Shown here: positions 9,601 through 15,918 of the stretch, one piece after another
Position numbering within the stretch: the first letter of the stretch is position 1
How the letters are laid out: each line of letters starts with the position of its first letter
NCBI GenBank assembly: GCA_013414795.1
Contig: CP058732.1
Coordinates: forward strand, 2,457,737-2,521,736
Length of the DNA stretch: 64,000 nucleotides
Reading direction: 5' to 3'
Source: Candidatus Kapaibacterium sp.
Lineage (GTDB): Bacteria > Bacteroidota > Ignavibacteria > Kapaibacteriales > UBA2268
Position numbers and translations under genes: made by a program
Notes under the pieces: generated by a model
Told to the model about the DNA's origin: nothing
The model's database searches: none
The model's input: the letters and a program-made list of their open reading frames with translations, nothing else

Positions 9601-11648
9601 TGAATTTCAATTGCGCCACCACCAAATCCCGACTTGTTATTTTCAAATATAACTGGATAATTTCCGCCATACCCTATCACCGAATTAGCAACTACACCGC
9701 CAGCACCAACCACCGACATATTGCGAGCAGTGTAAATTGCTCCACCAAATGCTGTTGCTGTATTTCCAATAAACTTAATATTGAAGCCGTAATCTCTGGT
9801 TATTGGAGAGACATCAGAACCACCAATAACTGGGGACATTTCAGGATAGGCATTTCCATCCACAAATATTGCACCACCAGATCCCGAACGATTATTTACA
9901 AATTGGGTCTCGTTACCAAGAGCATCTCTTTGCGGACCACCGCGGACTTGCAATCTTCCGTAGGTATTCTCGCAATAAATAGCACCGCCACGGGAGAAGT
10001 ATCCACTATTTGTTCCAGTAATCGAATCTTGCAAGTATTTTACATAAGTTTCATTCGAAATAAACTTACCCGCAACAATCAAAGATGTATTCGCTCCAAC
10101 ATAGATTGCACCACCTCGTGCCCCTTGGGTATTTCCATTATTTTGATAGTTGCTAGCACTGTTACCAGTTGCTTCAAATGTATCTCCATTTGGAAATACA
10201 ATTGTTCCGCGGGTTTCAGTCTTTATTGAATTATTCACACCAAGACCAACTTCAATTCTTGTATCCTGACCATATTGGTCATTTCTTCCAGCAATGTAAA
10301 TTGCACCACCAAATGCTTGATTGCCATATTGTTGTGGATATGCGGCAGGTTCATCAGTCGCATCAGTAACAATTGGAATTGGTGGAGTTCCAATTAACCT
10401 GGTTCGGACATTTGCAAGTTGAACATAATTGCCTTCGAACTTTACATTTCGTATACGACCAAGCAAAAGTGCAAGTCGTGCGTCTTCAATTGCTTGCCTT
10501 TGGAATCCGGTCAAAGGTTCGTCGGTTGCCTCATCGATTAAATCGTATGCCTTAATCGGATAATTATTCAAAATTTTTGAAATTTCACCAGTCTTTTCAA
10601 CGTAATTCGGATTCTTGTCTGCTGGATAATTTGGCAATGTATTGATAATATCATCGATTGGATAGCCTTCTGGTGCTTGTAACAAAGCAAGAGCGCCACC
10701 GCGATGGCGTGCCATATTATTTCTAAATTCACAATTCAAAAGCCAAAGTCTTGATGAAAGAGATGTTATTGCACCACCAGTTCCATTAGTCAACTTTGCC
10801 AATGTTTCGTTCAAGTTTGTCCAGGTAGCACCTAAATCAGTCCCATAAAATGGTTTATTTCCAACAGTAATATCTTTTCGAAAACCTTCGAAAGAGCAAT
10901 TCCTGAAGAATGCTGCTCTTGCACCAGGTAAAATTACAATATGACCCCATTCACGGGAGAAATTATTTTCTGGTTGACCGATGAAACGAATCTTTGCAGG
11001 AACTATGTTAACGTCACGTCCACCATAGCGTTTCCAGGGATAGAGCCAAAGATTGTGGTCGTTTGTTGGGTCGTTTTGCAATCTTGCAGCATAGAACATT
11101 ATAGCATATTCAAACGGCAAAAGTGCTTGATTTCCTCCAAGTGGTACTGGTACTTCAGGCCAGTTTGTAAAGGTTCTTTGATTTTTGTTTAACACGACCC
11201 CAAACATATAATTATATTTGTTTGGGTGTATTGTCTGGTCGCGTTGTGTACCAACATTCACAACACCACCATAAAGGAAGTAATTCAAATCCGAATAGCC
11301 GTCCCAACTATATGGGTTAGATGAAGAACCAGGGATAGCAGTTGGATTCAAGCCTCCTGGATTTGAAACATAGGTTGCAGAAGCAAAACCATCAGCAATA
11401 ATTCTTCCACCGACAGAATCGATTAATCGACCATTGGGATAGAATTTAATTGTCGTTCCCGGTTCGATAATCAAAGTACCGCCGATAACGTAATCGCGAT
11501 TAATAATGTAAACCGTATCTTTAACGAATACGCGCACATCGCCCGGAGCAACTCGCCCCGATACGAATGCTTGTGGTTGTGCGTAGGTATTAAATGTTAT
11601 AATACCTAACAAAACCAAAAAGAGACTTAGACGAAGCAATCGTTGCAT
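3603..11648 (-). CDS. Giant T9SS-sorted beta-helix protein with YCF48-like propeller
   Basis: A 2,681-residue exported protein. ATG at 11648 has AGGAGGAG immediately upstream. Residues 1-23 are a signal peptide (LSLFLVLLGIITFNTYAQ). Residues ~40-770 carry many GGAIY/GGALY-type motifs typical of right-handed beta-helix (Pmp-like) surfaces. Residues ~843-1145 hold seven YCF48/BNR-like repeats of about 42 residues, each ending like GTILKTTDGGNTW. GGAIY motifs resume at ~1154. Ig/putative-adhesion-type modules occupy ~2140-2390 and the last ~90 residues are a T9SS sorting domain (VDALGNVVATI ... ASGVYFLRLTNG). Long antisense ORFs inside it are shadows. Role: surface adhesin or structural protein by analogy; the ligand is unknown. 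Confidence 0.88.
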   Translation of the reverse strand: MQRLLRLSLFLVLLGIITFNTYAQPQAFVSGRVAPGDVRVFVKDTVYIINRDYVIGGTLIIEPGTTIKFYPNGRLIDSVGGRIIADGFASATYVSNPGGLNPTAIPGSSSNPYSWDGYSDLNYFLYGGVVNVGTQRDQTIHPNKYNYMFGVVLNKNQRTFTNWPEVPVPLGGNQALLPFEYAIMFYAARLQNDPTNDHNLWLYPWKRYGGRDVNIVPAKIRFIGQPENNFSREWGHIVILPGARAAFFRNCSFEGFRKDITVGNKPFYGTDLGATWTNLNETLAKLTNGTGGAITSLSSRLWLLNCEFRNNMARHRGGALALLQAPEGYPIDDIINTLPNYPADKNPNYVEKTGEISKILNNYPIKAYDLIDEATDEPLTGFQRQAIEDARLALLLGRIRNVKFEGNYVQLANVRTRLIGTPPIPIVTDATDEPAAYPQQYGNQAFGGAIYIAGRNDQYGQDTRIEVGLGVNNSIKTETRGTIVFPNGDTFEATGNSASNYQNNGNTQGARGGAIYVGANTSLIVAGKFISNETYVKYLQDSITGTNSGYFSRGGAIYCENTYGRLQVRGGPQRDALGNETQFVNNRSGSGGAIFVDGNAYPEMSPVIGGSDVSPITRDYGFNIKFIGNTATAFGGAIYTARNMSVVGAGGVVANSVIGYGGNYPVIFENNKSGFGGGAIEIHIPQGSLLMPSNQRAVELRRVQFVNNTVGEGVANINKPYIRGGGALYTVGADLNVVKGVQFIGNKVYNGNGGALAMVNPEFNTKRYFVTDVDNVTVDPNTLLAVDFSSTNDVFTYKSFDYAPDTRMMTQFLDNEIIVEEEILRTQSGSGTTQIEAGTEQTVSDLYDVAFYEPSSGFAVGQNGTIIKITQGGDKWQYTNYSQPYRLMSITFKGTNGFIVGDRGVILKTEDNGATWREVHPAIYSYVLNDVFFPTATVGYAVGSHGVILKTTDAGETWTQVGEGFTTNTLWASYFTSANRGYIVGEQGTIIVTTDGGNTWDVRFANTYAPLKDVYFADLNTGYVVGWWGTILKTTDGGNSWVKIFEDPQYSFNKIYFTSQTTGYLFGEYGIAWKTVDGGSNWTPLDIGSNYSVYGAIFPTTQWGFISGDYGLLKRTLDGGNTWSDIKPADARYVDVVRKNWDTWLPENGVGLGGAIYILDVIDDDRANRVDTVFFNRVRIQNNKAFTGAAVYSDNFNLRLVFNRSLITGNEAYSQIGYDQNVISGPVKRDNNRNITNNPASSDLAGAILYGEIVGPLPSTLAPEAANSIYNNKARFLIRLPDAPNTKGVLAGQKAGFGGTDTLRGNYWGRTEANVVMSVVYQKKIIAINGNDTVYAEPALMETFFVDSDFNPKNETYLKFMFPQTADPREQGPFESTHKFTYRPIPLDNGADENTPGQYSIPEKVLMSGLVYDLYDKGTDIKVADYSNRRMVPIEDFAVGIPPVLRRFDDPSKPSYGKYVKRWIRDPFVAEARDENGQLKYPFIAAMQDEFRPNEKGEYYHPIGYPLFLEAQVNYEGLAERSNHDPRLLNESVFFVINETTGDYIRVALKQVDENAPYREIFRARVELVPDSTNRNPNTTIRRSEEGLYNLGTGAYLLQQLRWNPEKEDRGALAGRRYHATTTSFGKVPNLFSNRPSMPPSNQGNQTFYAGERYRALPVDTGDVVRVVSRTVLWRDGVVPAYEGGISFKIVGSTEPPVWTGNIVKLQTDTIVKIVPSEYPSRAGMTDTLKLVEFLHTIFLTEDREYPQYPGTYSGLLPEEGQGRDSILSVTAMDTNKYFDPRSFLFPNQYSRLTYHWSVEPTSGLARWLLVDTIPAGDQTVINPKDNALGYLVFRGKPINPYVVPGGEWVYVRAENYPPAYRVLDSLKAAGVSQDTIDKFIYTFAPYLNAYVYDVENARFLQQDTILYGGRYYIDYAFRIFVVDSTPRFMDWVATQEEADAQAETIYKRIDRAGTNLVPYVIYKPSVYTCGMTEDNKLKANLTNKLRFQVDFNTDDELEDLSAETLEPRGWDFRFGKTAYGFMNIAVRNRDWWGNPGDTVVIDTTTYDQNFDGIKNESIITQTRPVWMGNQYLMKYGTDDQADPFGVDLTTRGQINIRIDSALAWDLLKVSPQIRYHNALNTDTVFTIVVNDGHGGINFMTMPVFVNVAPIIITETLPPAKEDVDYNPQLIDSSKAIKIYDPNFGQSHEFELIYPDYPVDQIPRDPCFPEAGVWDITNLKTTPRWLKINQVSGLLYGKPGVTDAPKNEQVVVAVWDIVNGERQLSAIKVLNLFVDSTNHKPRITNAPKVVCTEVGKPYSDTLLVWDYDLKRTPVQEELTLRVIRPAGFTIEPSVIRGTLAKDTVKVLIKTNAFPDQRDPDGKVTIFVEVTDASGARDTLIYRVEISKPTDFTCTLLIENTFPGNIPGDGKSAWQELVFGTAPVDATTGEGLDGEPIGTLDAVYCEYELPSIPPVDVFDARWTISLTNGTLRNIFPRAKNAPDIRVYKGRFQAGGVVGNTSTFYPVSIRWRKDEIPDKNDAQRNPTGGQWFIRDDKSNGNVFNYNMKTGEGYPVDGDIKIIDEGQYWRVQIGRDNITGFLIVHDWVSTVETPETPVFGIVSVNPNPISTNAKISFGLTESGNTKIELVDALGNVVATIVNGYYSAGQYTENWQTTNEIASGVYFLRLTNGSKTYNYPVNVVK

Positions 11649-11746
11649 AACTCCTCCTAATAATTGCTACAAATTAATTTAACATTATCTATTTCTTTGT
11701 TAAAATTCTTCAACACTTTATTTATTTTTTTCAAAATCATATTTAA

Positions 11747-12484
11747 CTACTCAATAATTGTGCCAAGACGAATTAGAGCACTCTTTGCTGGTCCAACAAA
11801 TTCAGATTGATTATCGCCAATAATCGTTCTGTACAACTTTTCTGCCTTGTTCTTCTCTCCAAGTTTCTCCAAACATAATGCTTGAAAATATAAATATCTA
11901 TCTTTTACTCCAATCGGCAAGGCATAATTTGCAGCCATTTCGTAATACTTTGCGGCTTCGTTAAAGTTTCCCAAACTTTCGTAGCAAACAGCCAACCCAG
12001 CCGCTGCTCCTTCGAGCACAATTCCAGAATTTGCGTCAAGTGCAATCTTAAAATATTCTATGGCATCTCGGTACCTTTCCAACTGCAAATAGCAATTTCC
12101 AGCATAAACAGCAGCAACATAGGATTGGGGTACACCTTTATATTTTTTTACAATATCAACTAAACCTATAACTTCCTCGCCTCGAACTTTAACATTCTTG
12201 TCACCTCTCAACGCCAGTTCATATTGTGCATTATCGATATATGGTAATATTCGAGAAATTGCGACAGAAGCCTTGCGTTCCTTTTCTGCCTCTGCCTTTG
12301 AAACGAAGTATCGAACTACAAATATGATTACCACGAGCGCAATAACAGCCAAAGCACCAATGTTTATCGCCTTTTGGTTTTGCTCGACGAACTGCTGAAA
12401 CTTGCTCTTCTCTTTAGGTTCTTCGGTTTCGACTTTCTTATTTAATGTAACTTCTTTCACTTCTTCAAATTCCTCATATATCAA
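11747..12484 (-). CDS. Membrane-anchored TPR protein (YfgM-like)
   Basis: A protein of ~245 residues with an acidic/Lys-rich N-terminus, one transmembrane segment (IGALAVIALVVIIFVVRYFV, ~residues 42-61) and three or four TPR-like helical pairs (for example YRDAIEYFKIALDANSG and FNEAAKYYEMAANYALP). The layout matches YfgM/ancillary SecYEG-type TPR proteins, which act on the periplasmic side of the inner membrane. There is no in-frame ATG near the start: the first codon is TTG at 12484, with GTG at 12460 as the alternative, so the start is uncertain. Upstream, 12485-12778 (~294 bases) is extremely AT-rich, with no gene that I can see. Confidence 0.72.
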   Translation of the reverse strand: MIYEEFEEVKEVTLNKKVETEEPKEKSKFQQFVEQNQKAINIGALAVIALVVIIFVVRYFVSKAEAEKERKASVAISRILPYIDNAQYELALRGDKNVKVRGEEVIGLVDIVKKYKGVPQSYVAAVYAGNCYLQLERYRDAIEYFKIALDANSGIVLEGAAAGLAVCYESLGNFNEAAKYYEMAANYALPIGVKDRYLYFQALCLEKLGEKNKAEKLYRTIIGDNQSEFVGPAKSALIRLGTIIE

Positions 12485-12778
12485 CTAACAAATACTTTTC
12501 TCGAGTTCAAAATGAACTCTGCAATTGCTAAATTACAAATAGAAAACATTACTGAACTATACAAAAAACAAACTTTCGCAAATTTTTTTCCCATTAACAA
12601 AAAATTTTCCTCAAAATTTGTTTATAGAAACACACAGTGTCAATTTACTTTCACAGAATAAAAAATCAATAAAACTAAATAATTCACACACCAAAAAACT
12701 TTTTATTCTTTTTACAGAAAAAACAAAATTATCAAAAAAAATTTATTCACAAAGTTTTTTTCAAATTTTTTTAAAAAA

Positions 12779-13567
12779 TTATTCTTCGTTTTCATTGTTG
12801 TTGGAATATAGTTCCTCTTCTCTTTTTTTAGCCCTTCGTTCTGAAATTGCAACCACAATAATGCTTATCTCATACAATAAAAATAAAGGCAAAGCAAAAA
12901 TAATTTGATTTATTGGGTCTGGCGTTGGTGTTAATACTGCAGCGATTATCAAAATTACAACTATGGAGTGGCGTCTATATTTCCGCAAAAACTTTGCAGT
13001 AATTAATCCAAATCGAGAAAGGACAAAACTCACCATTGGCATTTCGAAAACAAGTCCAGAAGCCAGAATCATCATTGTCAGAAAGCCAAAATAATAATTT
13101 ATGTCGAACTTGTTTTCAATCATTTTTGTTCCAAAATATGCACTAAAATTCAACATAAATGGAATCATCACAAAATATGCAAACAAAACTCCCGCAAGAA
13201 AGCAAATGGTTGTAAAAAAAGTAACCAATCGAACCCACTTCCTCTCGTTAGGATACAAGCCCGGGGCAATAAATTTCCAGAGTTGATACAATACAAAAGG
13301 GAGGGCAATAATTAGTCCACCAATTAAAATAACTTTAAAATACAAAAATGGTTGTCCAAATGGCTGTAAGTTTTGAAGTTTCAAGCCGTTCTTGATTGCT
13401 GGATAGAGCAAAATGTTCTCGACAACATAATCGACCTTGTACCCCACAAGGGCGCAACCAACAGCAATTCCAATTAATGCATAAATAATGCGCCTCCTTA
13501 ATTCATCTATGTGTTCAAGGAAGGACATCTCGGCTTTTTCTTCTTCTGCCTTTTTTCTTTTAAACAT
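12779..13567 (-). CDS. tatC: Sec-independent protein translocase TatC
   Basis: A 262-residue inner-membrane protein that forms the twin-arginine signal receptor core of the Tat translocase. The N-terminal SFLEHIDELRRRIIYALIG is the conserved TatC entry motif (Glu in the LEHxxELR box). Six hydrophobic segments follow, with the conserved FxxFxLYQLWKFIAPGLYPNE region and the ILASGLVFEMPMVSFVLSRFG and TPTPDPINQIIFALPLFLLYE stretches. The C-terminus is charged. No tatA/tatB gene is visible nearby. It lies 59 bases downstream of the glycosyltransferase in the same direction. Confidence 0.95.
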   Translation of the reverse strand: MFKRKKAEEEKAEMSFLEHIDELRRRIIYALIGIAVGCALVGYKVDYVVENILLYPAIKNGLKLQNLQPFGQPFLYFKVILIGGLIIALPFVLYQLWKFIAPGLYPNERKWVRLVTFFTTICFLAGVLFAYFVMIPFMLNFSAYFGTKMIENKFDINYYFGFLTMMILASGLVFEMPMVSFVLSRFGLITAKFLRKYRRHSIVVILIIAAVLTPTPDPINQIIFALPLFLLYEISIIVVAISERRAKKREEELYSNNNENEE

Positions 13568-13626
13568 TTTCGGAATTCAAAAAAATTGTTTAAACGAATC
13601 AACAGCAGTGTAAATTTATTACACAT

Positions 13627-14520
13627 TCATTTTCTTGCAAAGGGATTAACCTCGTCATCTTCCAAATAATATTTATAATCATCAACTTCGACAAAATCCC
13701 CCCACTTTCTATGGAAGTAAACATAATTTTTGTAATCAATTGAATTTGGGTCGTTCAACTTAAGTTCAAACTTTTCGAGCCCTTTGATTTTCTTTGTCAT
13801 AGATTCGTAATGGAACGCAATACATTCCGCATTGTACCAAACTTTATAATTTCTTGCTCGGGTTGATATACACAAATCCAAATCCTCGTGGCCAAATACA
13901 TAGATTTCATCAAAACCACCAATCTGCTCGAACAAATCCCGCCGAATTGCAAGCAAAGCACCAGTCACACATTGGAACTCACGGCTTTTAGAAACGCAAG
14001 GACTATTCCATTGCTTTCCAAGATATATATGGTAATGAACTTTCAATCCGTTGGGTAATTGTCTGAACACAATCCCAGCGTGTTGAATAAAACCTTGGGG
14101 ATACAACAGCCTTGCACCTTGTATTCCGATTTCGTTGTTTGCTTCGAATGAAGAAATTATTGCTCTATCCCAATTTTTCCATACAGAAACATCATTATTT
14201 AAAAATACAAGGTACTTTCCAGAGGCAATATTTGCACCTTGATTGTTTGCTTTTGAATAAGTGTTGTCAAAATCGTTTCGAATAAATTTCAATTTTCTCT
14301 GCTCGTATAAATTTTGAAGTTGAATTTGCGTTCCATCGGATGAGTTATTATCTACAATAATTATTTCAAATTTAGATGAGGAGTTTTTATATAAATCCTC
14401 GATGCACTTTTGTGTAATTTCCCAATTATTATGAACTGGTATTACGATTGAAATATCGTAATTTAAGGAAGTATCACTTTGAATATTTAAAAATTGGGTC
14501 TTTTTTTTTGAATAGAAAAT
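13627..14520 (-). CDS. Family 2 glycosyltransferase, no start codon in frame
   Basis: Transfers a sugar from a nucleotide sugar, probably onto a surface glycan. The GT-A fold begins with DISIVIPVHNNW (encoded near 14460), then FEIIIVDNNSSDGTQ, KANNQGANIASGKYLVFLNND (DxD-like) and CVTGALLAIRRDLFEQIGGFDE. The frame is open back to a TGA at 14521-14523 but contains no ATG, GTG or TTG before the TTG at 14292, which would delete the nucleotide-binding half. It overlaps the end of the TPR ORF (14487-14822) and can be joined to it by a -1 shift on an A9 run at 14501-14509. Either a programmed or slippage-based fusion, a true frameshift mutation, or a homopolymer sequencing error. Confidence 0.75.
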   Translation of the reverse strand: MFYSKKKTQFLNIQSDTSLNYDISIVIPVHNNWEITQKCIEDLYKNSSSKFEIIIVDNNSSDGTQIQLQNLYEQRKLKFIRNDFDNTYSKANNQGANIASGKYLVFLNNDVSVWKNWDRAIISSFEANNEIGIQGARLLYPQGFIQHAGIVFRQLPNGLKVHYHIYLGKQWNSPCVSKSREFQCVTGALLAIRRDLFEQIGGFDEIYVFGHEDLDLCISTRARNYKVWYNAECIAFHYESMTKKIKGLEKFELKLNDPNSIDYKNYVYFHRKWGDFVEVDDYKYYLEDDEVNPFARK

Positions 14521-14822
14521 TCAATCTGTTCTTTCAACTCAAACGCACGTGTATTGTATGGAAAGCTATTTATTTCCTTTTCAATAGAGATTAGGGCTTT
14601 TTCGGGTTCACCAGTTTCCATTTCTGCATATGCACGCATTAGATAAAGATTGGGTATACCAATACCAAAACGTTCGCAGATATCTATTGCTTCAATAATG
14701 TATGGCAATGATGTAGCGAAATCACGGATTTCGAAAAATTTCAATGCATTTTGGACTGCATTTTCCAATGCGATTTCTTCTGGTAACTTTTCTGTGTTGT
14801 CGTCAAAGAAAAAATCATTCAT
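14487..14822 (-). CDS. Short TPR protein, likely N-terminal part of the glycosyltransferase
   Basis: ATG at 14822 follows GAGG with good spacing, giving ~111 residues: an acidic N-terminus (MNDFFFDDNTEKLPEE) and about two TPR-like helix pairs (ALKFFEIRDFATSLPYIIEA; YLMRAYAEMETGEPEKALIS). The reading frame ends at 14487, a few codons after CAA AAA AAA AGA. In the -1 frame the same RNA continues directly into a complete family 2 glycosyltransferase that has no start of its own. TPR modules fused to glycosyltransferases are a known architecture, so the two are probably one gene, 13627-14822. Confidence 0.65.
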   Translation of the reverse strand: MNDFFFDDNTEKLPEEIALENAVQNALKFFEIRDFATSLPYIIEAIDICERFGIGIPNLYLMRAYAEMETGEPEKALISIEKEINSFPYNTRAFELKEQIEFSIQKKRPNF

Positions 14823-14843
14823 AACAACCTCATAAATAAGAAT

Positions 14844-14880
14844 GGGGAAAAGGTCAAATTCTATGCCAAACCTTTTCCCC
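14844..14880 (-). other. Intercistronic hairpin
   Basis: Perfect 11-base arms GGGGAAAAGGT / ACCTTTTCCCC around a 15-base loop, between the stop of the membrane-protein gene (14889) and the TPR/glycosyltransferase start (14822). There is no T-run after it on the minus strand, so it is more likely an mRNA stability or partial-termination element than a full terminator. Confidence 0.5.
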
Positions 14881-14888
14881 AAATTTTT

Positions 14889-15599
14889 CTATTGAATCTC
14901 TTTTTTCGAAAGTTCACGATAGATGTAGGCTTCGGCACCAATTATTACAGATGCCATTATTAGCCAAACAATAATGATTAAAATTATACCCAAAGCATTT
15001 GGTGGGCTCAATCCAAGCAAACTCGCACCAAAACCTAATTCTGAAAATTCGTCTGGCTTGGTTTTGAATATTAGCCAAAGTATCAAAGTTATAACTAGAC
15101 CAATCAAGTAAAGAATGAACATTCCACCGAAAATGTCCCACTTATAACCATAAGTGGTTTTGTTCGAGGCTTTCAGTGATTCTGTAACTCCCAAGCCTTT
15201 GTCAATCAAAAAGAAGAACGAAAATCCCCAAGCAATTGATAATATTATTCCAGGAATGATTAGAAAAATGTACGCAAAATACAGAGTAATCCCATACAAA
15301 GCAAGGAGAAGCAAAAATTCTGGCATAATCGTTCGATATTCACGTTTAAAAATTTCTCCAACGCCAAAAGGCTCGTTTTTGCTCATTTTCACTACGATTC
15401 CATAAAGACCAATAGTTGTGCCGACATTGATATAGGGAATCCAGAATGTAATTCCCCAAAGAATGTAACAGCCAATGATGCGAAACAAGTTTTTAAATCC
15501 AATCGAGAAGCCATTCGCAATTATTGTTCCAACGCTTAGGTCAAAATCGGGTTGGAAGGTTGCCTGGCTTTCGCCAGAAGTTTGGATTTGTTCATCCAT
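14889..15599 (-). CDS. Multi-pass membrane protein (YciC/DUF975-like)
   Basis: A protein of ~236 residues. The start at 15599 (MDEQIQTSGES) is preferred over an upstream in-frame start because GGAGGTTCC directly precedes it. A polar N-terminal ~30 residues (FDLSVGTIIANGFSIGFKNLF) is followed by five or six hydrophobic segments, including GIILSIAWGFSFFFLIDKG followed by VTESLKAS, a sequence arrangement seen in glycerophosphoryl diester phosphodiesterase membrane-domain and DUF975 proteins. No catalytic motif is visible. Role unknown; presumably inner membrane. First gene of a minus-strand group with the TPR/glycosyltransferase and tatC. Confidence 0.65.
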   Translation of the reverse strand: MDEQIQTSGESQATFQPDFDLSVGTIIANGFSIGFKNLFRIIGCYILWGITFWIPYINVGTTIGLYGIVVKMSKNEPFGVGEIFKREYRTIMPEFLLLLALYGITLYFAYIFLIIPGIILSIAWGFSFFFLIDKGLGVTESLKASNKTTYGYKWDIFGGMFILYLIGLVITLILWLIFKTKPDEFSELGFGASLLGLSPPNALGIILIIIVWLIMASVIIGAEAYIYRELSKKEIQ

Positions 15600-15736
15600 A
15601 GGAACCTCCAATTTATTAAACATAAATGAGGGAAAACCCTCGACTTTATTATCAAATTTAATTCCTTAATACTCGGCTCAATGGATGAACATTTGTCCGG
15701 AATGAAAATATATCACCAGCCATTATGCAAAGTCAG

Positions 15737-15820
15737 TGCGGAAGGCGGGACTTGAACCCGCACGCCCTACCGGGCGCCACCCCCTCAAGATGGTGCGTCT
15801 GCCAATTCCGCCACTTCCGC
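15737..15820 (-). tRNA. tRNA-Leu(GAG)
   Basis: An 84-base class II tRNA. The acceptor stem is GCGGAAG (15814-15820) pairing with CTTCCGC (15738-15744). The D-arm GGCGGAATTGGCAGACGC is typical of tRNA-Leu. The anticodon stem is CCATC/GGTGG with loop TTGAGGG giving anticodon GAG. A long variable arm (GGCGCCCGGTAGGGCG region) and a T-arm with GGTTCAAGTCC follow. The 3' CCA is not encoded. Confidence 0.95.
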
Positions 15821-15881
15821 TTTCAAATAAATTTGGACTACTAAATTAATAAAAAATTTTATCATATAATATATTTTTTCT

Positions 15882-15889
15882 TAACTTTG
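15882..15889 (+). promoter_or_regulatory. Bacteroidota-type -7 box (TAACTTTG)
   Basis: Exact match to TAnnTTTG, 29 bases before the ATG at 15919, in very AT-rich DNA, with a GGAGGTG ribosome site between them. No TTG -33 element is obvious at the usual distance. Confidence 0.5.
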
Positions 15890-15918
15890 TATTGTTTTTT
15901 TACCTTTGGAGGTGAAAT

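Noticed and set aside
9600-10229. Plus-strand ORF of 209 codons antisense to the beta-helix region
   Set aside because: Its sequence is a Ser/Thr/Cys-rich mirror of the GGAIY repeats on the real strand.
12485-12778. Plus-strand ORF (from 12618) in the AT-rich gap upstream of the TPR gene
   Set aside because: The sequence is almost pure A/T, gives Lys/Ser/Phe-rich low-complexity protein and runs antisense into tatC; no ribosome site or motif.
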